5,453 bases of DNA from Bacteroidota bacterium (lineage in GTDB: Bacteria > Bacteroidota > Bacteroidia > UKL13-3), in contig VEQB01000173.1 of NCBI GenBank assembly GCA_018883485.1, forward strand, positions 1 through 5,453. The letters run 5' to 3'. The translations under genes were made by a program, and so were the position numbers. How positions within the stretch are numbered: position 1 is the stretch's first letter; each line of letters begins with the position of its first letter. Below are positions 1-5,075 of the stretch, one piece after another. The notes under the pieces are model-generated. The model saw only the letters and a list, made by a program, of their open reading frames with translations, was not told the origin of the DNA and searched no databases.

Positions 1-731
1 GGCTTGTTTAATGTTTCAGGTCTCTCAATCAACCCACTTAAATCTATTAAACCTTCTGGAAGCTTTAAATCTATTAGAAAATCTTCAATCGGAGTTAAGG
101 GACTAAGTAATCTTGAAAGTGAAATTCTCAATTCACGGATACTATTTTCATCCCATTCATGGTTTAATTCCCTTAGTTCTAGAATTGTGCCCTTAAGAGT
201 GATTTTATTCGGAGGGGTAACATTCCACTTGGTTTTAACTTCATTTAAGTACATTTCCTCATCTGCAAAATCATCCCAATTGAATTTAACCTCTACTTCA
301 TTATCATCTAATCTTTTTGTATAAATGTCCAATTTACTTGCTAATTTAGCTGATGCAAAGCGTCCAATTCCTTTTTCACCAGTAAATCGTCTTTTTCTAT
401 TTTCATTTTCAGTTTTCCTTTTGAAATTTGTGGCTGGCTCCATCCAAGCTTTCTCAATAATTTCCAAGTCCATTCCATCACCTTCATCAAAAATTCTTAA
501 ACTAGCACCTACTTTTCTTATAATTCTTTTTTCTTTTTTCCCTTCAAGTATTTTATCAACTTGTCCTTTAAATTCTACCTCAACAATCGGAGAATTAGCG
601 TCATAGCTATTTTTAACTAGCTCTATTATTGCAACTATATTATTACTTATTAAATCTTCTCCAATTGTTTTTATAAGCCTTGCTTTAGGCTTTAAAGAAG
701 ACTCTCCACTTTGTATTGGCGTTTTGTTCAT
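1..731 (-). CDS. GHKL-type ATPase (MORC/MutL/Hsp90-like), N-terminal part, runs off left edge
   Basis: The minus frame is open from the ATG at 731 to the window edge, giving 243 residues with no stop. It carries the three signature boxes of the Bergerat (GHKL) ATP-binding fold. These are an N box ELVKNSYDA at residues 37-45 (Glu37 as likely general base, Asn41 for Mg), a G1 box DEGDGM at 82-87, and a G2 box GEKGIGRFA at 118-126. WMEPATNFK (96-104) sits where the ATP lid begins. Such proteins hydrolyse ATP to drive dimer closure. The soluble N-terminus followed by non-sensor sequence argues against a histidine kinase. The ATG overlaps the methyltransferase stop by one base (TAATG) and has no Shine-Dalgarno, so translation is probably coupled. 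Stand-alone GHKL ATPases of the prokaryotic MORC type are known from restriction-modification loci. A role as the restriction or DNA-remodelling partner here is inference, because the C-terminal half (S5 domain, any nuclease) is outside the window. Confidence 0.88.
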   Translation of the reverse strand, partial: MNKTPIQSGESSLKPKARLIKTIGEDLISNNIVAIIELVKNSYDANSPIVEVEFKGQVDKILEGKKEKRIIRKVGASLRIFDEGDGMDLEIIEKAWMEPATNFKRKTENENRKRRFTGEKGIGRFASAKLASKLDIYTKRLDDNEVEVKFNWDDFADEEMYLNEVKTKWNVTPPNKITLKGTILELRELNHEWDENSIRELRISLSRLLSPLTPIEDFLIDLKLPEGLIDLSGLIERPETLNK

Positions 732-1960
732 TAAAAGTTTGATTTAATTTTTTTTGCAATTTCTTCCGCCATCAAAACAGGCACAGCATTCCCAATCTGT
801 TTGAATGCCGCAGACCTACTACCCTCGAAATGAAAATCATCAGGAAAGGATTGTATTCGCGCGGCTTCCCTAATAGTAATTGAACGGTTTTGGGTAATAT
901 CTGGATGAATATAATAATGTCCATCTGCTGCAATATGGGCAACCACCGTATTTGCAATTCCTTCTCCATTTACTACTTGGAACCTATTAGTAAAAGAGGT
1001 AGTGTTCTTGTGTTTTATTAACCTTTCAGGAAGTGTTGCATAATTTAGCCTTTTCTTTTCCTTCCATAAGTCCACTGCAATTCTATAGATTTCTAAATCT
1101 GTTTCATTATTTGGTCTAGCTATATGTTGAGTTGTGAAATCAATCCCATTTCTTATACCTGTATTTTCTAAATACTCTGTGGTTTTCTTTTTGTATTTAA
1201 CAACACCTAGTGAACCTTGGCCATTTTGCAATGCTGGTAAATCTGAAAAAAGGTCTTTTAGGATTTTATATTTGTTCTGTATAGGACTAAACTTCGGATA
1301 TTCTAATTCGAAATCTTCCTGCCAACCTATTAATATAACCCTTTTTCTATCTTGCAATACACCAAAATCTTTTGCATTTAAAACCCTATAATCAAATTGG
1401 TAACCTGCCCTTCTAATTGCATTTTTAATTTTTTCAAAATATTCCCCATTTTTTGCAGAAAGGATTCCTGGTACATTTTCGAATACAAACATTTTAGGAC
1501 TATATTGTTTCAAAAACTTAACATAATGCTTATATAAATGATTACGTGGATCATCTTCCATATTCTTAGGGTCCCTAGCTCTTCCAACTATTGAATAAGC
1601 TTGACAAGGAGGTCCACCAATAATTACATCTACTTTTTTACCCTTAAGTTGTTTGTTTATTTTTTCAAATAATTCGGGCAAGGCTTTGTCAGATATCTCA
1701 CTATTTATTACAGAATTTAAAAGTGCTTTCGGTATTGACTCTAAAAAGGTTTCCCTCGAAATTTCCTCACGTAAATATTGATAATAGACCACTTCCTTTC
1801 CCAATTCCTTTAGATAATGAAATGCTACTCTTGTTGTAAGAGTATCACATGCATATTCATTCATTTCCACGTGGGCGATGGGTTTAAAACCTTGTCGTAT
1901 AAATCCTTCAGATAATCCTCCCGCCCCAGCAAACAAATCAATGTAGTTCAATGATTTCAT
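731..1960 (-). CDS. DNA (cytosine-5-)-methyltransferase of a restriction-modification-like operon
   Basis: This 409-residue enzyme transfers a methyl group from S-adenosylmethionine to C5 of cytosine in a specific DNA site. All key motifs are in the usual order: I (DLFAGAGG, 8-15, AdoMet binding), IV (GGPPCQAYS, 115-123, catalytic Cys119), VI (ENV, 161-163), VIII (QDRKR, 203-207), IX (REAARIQSFPDDF, 364-376) and X (QIGNAVP, 388-394). The target-recognition region should be about 245-335, between VIII and IX; I cannot read the recognised site from it. Motif I to Cys119 spans about 105 residues, some 40 more than in compact enzymes such as HhaI. The extra stretch (about 45-105) looks helical and charged, and I recall it as typical of one subgroup. 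The start overlaps the controller stop by four bases (ATGA), and the end overlaps the GHKL gene by one base. The gene looks intact and active. Confidence 0.96.
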   Translation of the reverse strand: MKSLNYIDLFAGAGGLSEGFIRQGFKPIAHVEMNEYACDTLTTRVAFHYLKELGKEVVYYQYLREEISRETFLESIPKALLNSVINSEISDKALPELFEKINKQLKGKKVDVIIGGPPCQAYSIVGRARDPKNMEDDPRNHLYKHYVKFLKQYSPKMFVFENVPGILSAKNGEYFEKIKNAIRRAGYQFDYRVLNAKDFGVLQDRKRVILIGWQEDFELEYPKFSPIQNKYKILKDLFSDLPALQNGQGSLGVVKYKKKTTEYLENTGIRNGIDFTTQHIARPNNETDLEIYRIAVDLWKEKKRLNYATLPERLIKHKNTTSFTNRFQVVNGEGIANTVVAHIAADGHYYIHPDITQNRSITIREAARIQSFPDDFHFEGSRSAAFKQIGNAVPVLMAEEIAKKIKSNF

Positions 1961-2187
1961 ATGGCTTTAAAATCATTTGTATTGAAAAAATCAGAAATGG
2001 ATACCTCTAAGGCTTGAACAATTTTTTGAATATTATCAATTGAAATATTCCTTCTACCGTTTTCAACGTGGTTAATAAATGTTCTGTCTAATTCGGCTTT
2101 ATCTGCCAACGCTTCTTGCGAAAGTTTAAGGTTATCCCTCAATTCTTTAACCCGTTTGCCAATGATTTGCTTGATATTATTTTGCAC
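1957..2187 (-). CDS. Xre-family HTH transcriptional regulator, likely controller (C) protein
   Basis: This is a 76-residue protein made of a single Cro/C1-type helix-turn-helix domain. The scaffold helix pair is at SQEALADKAE (about 24-33), and the recognition helix is around RTFINHVENGRR (35-46). It is followed by the usual IQKIVQALEVSISDFF dimer-side helices. Size and pattern match controller proteins of restriction-modification systems, which bind their own promoter to delay and then limit expression. The start is GTG at 2187. The ATG two bases earlier is out of frame and closes after 16 codons, and the correct frame has no other ATG, GTG or TTG before its upstream stop. No Shine-Dalgarno is present. 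The stop overlaps the methyltransferase ATG (ATGA), so the gene leads the operon. The controller role is inferred from family, position and the repeats upstream. A simple Xre regulator without timing function is the alternative. Confidence 0.9.
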   Translation of the reverse strand: MQNNIKQIIGKRVKELRDNLKLSQEALADKAELDRTFINHVENGRRNISIDNIQKIVQALEVSISDFFNTNDFKAI

Positions 2188-2191
2188 ATAG

Positions 2192-2221
2192 CAAATTGCG
2201 TTTACGTCACGTATTTATCAA
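2192..2221 (-). promoter_or_regulatory. Candidate promoter of the controller-methyltransferase-GHKL operon
   Basis: Read on the minus strand, a TTG at 2221-2219 is followed after 19 bases by GCAATTTG (2199-2192). That box keeps the TTTG of the Bacteroidota -7 element TAnnTTTG but lacks its TA. The predicted transcription start falls at about 2188-2187, on the GTG codon itself, so the message would be leaderless, as reported for several controller genes. The missing TA makes this a weak promoter that might need activation by the controller. This is inference from spacing and partial consensus only. Confidence 0.4.
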
Positions 2222-2238
2222 TGGTGTTTACGTCACGT
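2200..2238. promoter_or_regulatory. Paired direct-repeat operator, probable controller binding site
   Basis: Two identical 13-bp copies of GTTTACGTCACGT (plus strand) lie at 2200-2212 and 2226-2238, 26 bp apart start to start, about two and a half helical turns. Each contains ACGTCACGT, a perfect dyad around one central base, suited to a dimeric helix-turn-helix protein. The near copy sits between the candidate -33 and -7 elements, and the far copy just upstream of the -33. That is the arrangement expected for a site pair that both activates and represses. The repeat is directly visible; binding by the adjacent Xre protein is inference. Confidence 0.65.
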
Positions 2239-2336
2239 TTGAAAAATAGCTAAATAGTTTATATAAAAATATTAGATCCAAAGAAACTACACGCCTATTG
2301 CAAGGGAGAAACGTAGGATAATAAAAAGAGACATAA

Positions 2337-2549
2337 TTTATTAACCATTTAAAAGAAGGTAAGCGGATATTATTGTTTGTAAGAGAAAGGGCAAACGACG
2401 AATATGGTAAAACCATGGGTTATGTTTTTATTGGCGAAGCTACCTTGCAAACCTTCGAGGGAGCCAAACCTATGAACATCAAATGGGAATTGCATGAGCC
2501 CTTGCCGCACTTTCTATGGAAGGATGCAGTTAAATTAAGCGTAGGGTAG
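2337..2549 (+). pseudogene. C-terminal remnant of a DUF3427-type DEAD/DEAH helicase
   Basis: An open frame of 70 codons ends at TAG 2547-2549 and reads like the extreme C-terminus of DUF3427 helicases. Readable pieces are GKRILLFVRERANDEYGKTMG, then YVFIGEATLQTFEG, then AKPMNIKWELHEPLPHFLW and a terminal KLSVG. Full-length family members carry a phospholipase-D-like and superfamily II helicase body and are usually several hundred residues longer; they are often found among defence genes. Here the frame is closed by TAA at 2334-2336 and no helicase sequence is readable in any frame upstream. It has no plausible start or Shine-Dalgarno, so this is a decayed 3' end, not a small gene. The match is from memory of the family; a profile search would settle it. 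The break lies between it and the methyltransferase operon promoter, suggesting that arrival of the operon or a deletion removed the rest. The 97 bases between (2240-2336) show nothing recognisable. Confidence 0.72.
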
Positions 2550-2553
2550 TGTT

Positions 2554-2588
2554 TGCCAAAGGCCAGAAGCTAGCTGCTAGCTGCATAA
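2554..2588. repeat. Degenerate 7-bp tandem array A
   Basis: Five successive heptamers of the form NGCYANN begin five bases after the helicase-remnant stop: tgccaaa, ggccaga, agctagc, tgctagc and the weaker tgcataa. The period of seven is clear though the units have drifted. It belongs with the arrays at 2734-2775 and 3992-4019. Two more units (ggcctct, agctaaa) appear at 2661-2674. Confidence 0.55.
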
Positions 2589-2651
2589 TCTTTTCACCAC
2601 AAAGTACACCAAGAATTTTTTGCGTTTGCTACAGTTTTAAGGTCACCAAGG

Positions 2652-2666
2652 GAGGCCTTTGGCCTC
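2652..2666. repeat. Short perfect hairpin GAGGCC-TTT-GGCCTC
   Basis: Six perfectly paired bases flank a three-base TTT loop (2652-2657 and 2661-2666). No T tract follows on either strand, so an intrinsic terminator is unlikely. Its core GGCCTTTGGC (2654-2663) is the reverse complement of GCCAAAGGCC at 2555-2564, so the 90 bases between could also fold as a longer stem-loop. Function unknown. Confidence 0.5.
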
Positions 2667-2733
2667 TAGCTAAAATGATGGTTTGTGTATGGAGTAGAAT
2701 ATTTTTATGTACAAACAAATCTTGTATTTAAGT

Positions 2734-2775
2734 GGCCAACAGCTAACGGCTAACGGCTAAAGGCCAACAGCCAAT
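2734..2775. repeat. 7-bp tandem array B, upstream side of the Fic gene
   Basis: Six uninterrupted heptamers with consensus RGCYAAC are present: ggccaac, agctaac, ggctaac, ggctaaa, ggccaac, agccaat. The same repeat in the same orientation recurs at the other end of the Fic gene (3992-4019), so the gene is bracketed by the two arrays. Similar heptamer runs are, from memory, common intergenic decorations in Bacteroidota; their role is not known to me. Confidence 0.8.
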
Positions 2776-2778
2776 AAA

Positions 2779-2884
2779 TGCAATGCGGAGATTAAAAAGC
2801 GTTATGTACGCATATTATGCGGATTTAATTTTGCAATGCGGAGATTAAATGCTATTTTAGCCGTATAATTAGCGGAGAAAAGAG
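2779..2884 (+). promoter_or_regulatory. Diverged 53-bp tandem duplication with four GCGGA motifs, probable Fic operator region
   Basis: An 18-bp sequence TGCAATGCGGAGATTAAA occurs exactly at 2779-2796 and 2832-2849. Each copy is followed 34 bases on by a variant (TGCGGATTTAA with GCGGA at 2819, AGCGGAGAAAA with GCGGA at 2872). The four GCGGA cores therefore start at 2785, 2819, 2838 and 2872 (spacing 34, 19, 34), all in one orientation. This reads as one 53-bp unit duplicated in tandem and then diverged between the motifs. It lies against the Fic start, whose product ends in a winged helix, so autoregulation is a natural inference. Confidence 0.6.
2826..2833 (+). promoter_or_regulatory. Candidate -7 box for the Fic gene (TAATTTTG)
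   Basis: TAATTTTG matches the Bacteroidota -7 consensus TAnnTTTG at every fixed position. No good TTG lies at the -33 distance; only a TTATG at 2802-2806 is near. The predicted start, about 2838, would leave a leader of some 50 bases and place the second 18-bp repeat over the start site. TATAAT at 2864-2869 is an alternative box without a well-spaced partner. Confidence 0.4.
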
Positions 2885-2888
2885 GAGG

Positions 2889-4004
2889 ATGTACATATAC
2901 AACAATCAAAATTGGCCAATTTTTGAATGGAATAGTGAAAAACTTTTACCCTTGCTTTCCTATGTGCGAAACAGACAGGGCCGACTTATAGGGAAAATGG
3001 GCGCATTGGGATTTGAGTTGCGCAATGAAGCAAATCTTGAAATTTTAACACAGGAAATTATAAAATCGACTGAAATTGAGGGTGAATTTCTCGACAGAGA
3101 ACAAGTAAGGTCGTCGATAGCAAGAAGATTGGGATTAGACTTATCAGGACTGGTATTTTCGGAACGTAATGTTGATGGTATTGTTGATTTGATGGTTGAT
3201 GCAACCAAGCACTATGACAAAGAACTAAATAAAGAACGCCTATTTTCTTGGCATGCGGCTCTTTTTCCTACTGCACAAAGTGGAATGTACAAAATTATTG
3301 CTAGAAACTGGCGCAACGATTCAACTGGACCAATGCAGGTTGTATCTGGAGCTTTGGGAAAAGAAAAAGTTCATTTTCAAGCACCAGCAGCGGCTCAACT
3401 TGAAAATGAAATGCGAATTTTTTTCGATTGGTTTAATTTGGATCAAAATACTGATTTGGTGCTTAAATCAGCAATTGCGCACCTATGGTTTGTAACACTT
3501 CACCCTTTTGAAGATGGAAATGGTAGAATTTCAAGAGCACTTAGTGATATGTTATTGGCTCGTTCTGATGAACAATCATACAGATTTTATAGCATGTCGA
3601 CACAAATTAGAAAAGAGCGAAATTCATACCATAACATATTGGAAAAAACTCAAAAGAGTGGTTTAGACATTACAAGTTGGCTCGAATGGTTTTTGAATTG
3701 TTTGTTACATTCTATTGAGAATTCAGAAATGCTTCTTGAGAAAATAATACATAAACACTCTTTCTGGTTAAAACATGCAGGGGTTAACATAAATGACAGA
3801 CAAAGAAAAATCCTGAATATGTTGATGGAAAATTTTGAAGGAGTTTTAAATACTACAAAGTGGGCTAAGATTGCAAAATGTTCGCAGGACACTGCTTTGC
3901 GCGATATTCAAGATTTGATTGAAAAAGGAATATTGGTAAAAAGCATACTAGGAGGTAGAAGCACAAACTATGACCTGCATACAAATGAAACAGCTAACAG
4001 CTAA
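2889..4004 (+). CDS. Fic family protein AMP-transferase (AMPylator), DUF4172 N-terminus, C-terminal winged helix
   Basis: The 371-residue protein is a complete Fic-domain enzyme, a family that usually transfers AMP from ATP to a hydroxyl of a target protein. The catalytic motif HPFEDGNGRISR is intact at 205-216 (His205 as base, Asp209 for Mg, Gly-Asn-Gly-Arg for phosphates). The flap is around 143-165, with GPMQVVSG then KVHFQAP. The N-terminal DUF4172 region (about 1-90) contains the inhibitory motif (S/T)xxxE(G/N) as STEIEG (60-65), with Glu64 predicted to block the ATP site, so this is a self-inhibited class II Fic. Residues about 300-365 form a winged helix (AKIAKCSQDTALRDIQDLIEKGIL), suggesting DNA binding and autoregulation through the upstream GCGGA repeats. 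The start is supported by the family-typical opening MYIYNNQNWP; the purine run AGAGGAGG touches the ATG, closer than usual for a Shine-Dalgarno. No antitoxin gene is adjacent. Target unknown. The last residues are encoded by a heptamer array. Confidence 0.94.
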   Translation: MYIYNNQNWPIFEWNSEKLLPLLSYVRNRQGRLIGKMGALGFELRNEANLEILTQEIIKSTEIEGEFLDREQVRSSIARRLGLDLSGLVFSERNVDGIVDLMVDATKHYDKELNKERLFSWHAALFPTAQSGMYKIIARNWRNDSTGPMQVVSGALGKEKVHFQAPAAAQLENEMRIFFDWFNLDQNTDLVLKSAIAHLWFVTLHPFEDGNGRISRALSDMLLARSDEQSYRFYSMSTQIRKERNSYHNILEKTQKSGLDITSWLEWFLNCLLHSIENSEMLLEKIIHKHSFWLKHAGVNINDRQRKILNMLMENFEGVLNTTKWAKIAKCSQDTALRDIQDLIEKGILVKSILGGRSTNYDLHTNETANS

Positions 4005-4019
4005 GGGCTAACAGCCAAC
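3992..4019. repeat. 7-bp tandem array C, over the Fic stop codon
   Basis: Four heptamers agctaac, agctaag, ggctaac, agccaac share the consensus and orientation of array B. The Fic stop TAA (4002-4004) is made by the second unit, so the final residues (about ANS) come from repeat sequence. It fills much of the 32-base gap before the converging dehydrogenase gene. Confidence 0.75.
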
Positions 4020-4036
4020 AGCTTTAAATCTTCCCC

Positions 4037-4987
4037 TTAACCCCCTTCCATTGGGGAACTCAAATTCTCTAACATCACTTGAGTCATCTTATCCAAATCA
4101 TAGTTGGGTTTCCAGCCCCAATGTTCGCGGGCTTCTGCATCGTTAATGCTTTGTGGCCAACTATCGGCAATAGTTTGCCTAAAGTCTGGTTTATAGCTTA
4201 TACTAAAGTTAGGAATATGCTTGCGTATGCTGTCTGCAATTTCTTCTGGATTAAAACTAATGCCTGCAACATTGTAAGAACTTCTAATTTTTACTTGATC
4301 TGCAGGTGCTTCCATAATACTTAGCGTAGCGCGTATGGCATCTTCCATATACATCATAGGCAATGTGGTTTTGGCACTTAAAAAGCACTCATAACTTTGT
4401 TGTTTTAATGCTTCGTGGTAAATGTGTACTGCATAATCTGTGGTGCCACCGCCTGGTGCACTCTTCCAGCCAATGAGGCCAGGGTAGCGAATGCTGCGTA
4501 CATCTACACCATATTTTTGGTGGTAGTATTCGCAATATCTTTCGCCTGCTTGCTTGCTAATACCATAAATGGTATTGGGCTCCATTACAGTGTACTGTGG
4601 CGTTAAAACACTAGGTGTAGTGGGCCCAAAAACTGCAATACTACTTGGCCAATATACTTTTTTAATAAGCCCTTCTTTAGCCATATCTAATACATTAAAA
4701 AGGCCATTCATGTTTAGGTCCCAAGCAAACTTTGGGTTTTTTTCTGCCGTAGCACTTAGCAAAGCAGCCAATAAATACACTTGGGTAATATGGTACTTCT
4801 TTACAATTTGGTGCAGGTTGTTTTGGTCAAGAATATCTAAGGTTTCAAATGGCTCTAGTTGGTTTTCAATCTTTCTAACATCGCTACATATTACATTTTC
4901 CGAACCGTAATTTTTACGCAATGCCTCTGCCAATTCTAAACCTATTTGTCCGTTTGATCCTATAATTAATATTCTTTCCGTTGCCAT
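4037..4987 (-). CDS. tdh: L-threonine 3-dehydrogenase, short-chain dehydrogenase (extended SDR) type
   Basis: The predicted reaction is NAD-dependent oxidation of L-threonine to 2-amino-3-oxobutyrate, the first step of conversion to glycine and acetyl-CoA, in the cytoplasm. The 316-residue protein has the full extended-SDR layout. The nucleotide loop is GSNGQIG (10-16), Asp36 is the expected NAD-ribose ligand, SS at 115-116 precedes the active-site YGISK (Tyr141, Lys145), and the substrate region contains RYPGLIGWKSAPGGGTTDYA (167-186). The C-terminal half (LPMMYMEDAIRATL, RSSYNVAGISF, DFRQTIADSWPQSI) is the signature that separates this threonine dehydrogenase from generic sugar epimerases. 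It is unrelated in fold to the medium-chain E. coli Tdh although it shares the name. The start has no Shine-Dalgarno, and the upstream TATTTTCG (5015-5008) is a one-mismatch -7 box. It converges on the Fic gene. Its partner 2-amino-3-ketobutyrate ligase is not in the window. The tail SSPMEGG is encoded by a G/C-run sequence and may be extra. Confidence 0.93.
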   Translation of the reverse strand: MATERILIIGSNGQIGLELAEALRKNYGSENVICSDVRKIENQLEPFETLDILDQNNLHQIVKKYHITQVYLLAALLSATAEKNPKFAWDLNMNGLFNVLDMAKEGLIKKVYWPSSIAVFGPTTPSVLTPQYTVMEPNTIYGISKQAGERYCEYYHQKYGVDVRSIRYPGLIGWKSAPGGGTTDYAVHIYHEALKQQSYECFLSAKTTLPMMYMEDAIRATLSIMEAPADQVKIRSSYNVAGISFNPEEIADSIRKHIPNFSISYKPDFRQTIADSWPQSINDAEAREHWGWKPNYDLDKMTQVMLENLSSPMEGG

Positions 4988-5030
4988 ACATATTTACTTA
5001 GTTGGGTCGAAAATAGAAAAAATACCCGAA

Positions 5031-5049
5031 TGCTTAACCGTTTTAAGCA
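5031..5049 (-). terminator. Possible weak terminator or hairpin between membrane protein gene and tdh
   Basis: TGCTTAA (5031-5037) pairs perfectly with TTAAGCA (5043-5049) across a five-base loop. On the minus strand the stem lies downstream of the membrane-protein stop and is followed, about eight bases later, by a run of T. The gap to the T run and the A/T-rich stem make it a poor classical terminator. Confidence 0.3.
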
Positions 5050-5075
5050 CATCTCATTAATTTTTTAAGTAAGGC

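Larger units (their letters stand above)
2550..2888. other. Gene-free repeat-rich spacer between helicase remnant and Fic gene
   Basis: No credible gene lies here. A 60-codon frame at 2549-2731 crosses repeats and hairpins, starts inside the remnant's stop and resembles no family I know. The content is a heptamer array (2554-2588), a worn sequence tcaccacaaagtacaccaag (2595-2614), a short hairpin (2652-2666), a second heptamer array (2734-2775), and a diverged 53-bp tandem duplication that serves as the Fic upstream region (2779-2884). Confidence 0.7.

Noticed and set aside
4..606. Plus-strand open frames of 106 and 93 codons
   Set aside because: They lie opposite the GHKL ATPase frame, which has clear family motifs; the plus-strand translations are Ser/Leu/Phe-rich antisense products.
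2139..2189. ATG at 2189 as controller start
   Set aside because: It is out of frame with the helix-turn-helix and reaches a stop after 16 codons; GTG at 2187 is the only in-frame start.
2228..2416. Minus-strand frame of 62 codons upstream of the controller gene
   Set aside because: It is antisense to the DUF3427 remnant and overlaps the operator region; it resembles nothing known.
2549..2731. Plus-strand frame of 60 codons
   Set aside because: It starts across the remnant stop, runs through heptamer repeats and a hairpin, and has no ribosome site or recognisable composition.
2732..4024. Fic gene as part of an insertion sequence bounded by the arrays
   Set aside because: The arrays are direct, degenerate heptamers rather than terminal inverted repeats, and there is no transposase or target duplication.
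4031..4058. TTCCCC / GGGGAA pairing between the Fic and tdh stops as a bidirectional terminator
   Set aside because: The loop is long, no T tract follows on either strand and one arm lies within the tdh coding end.
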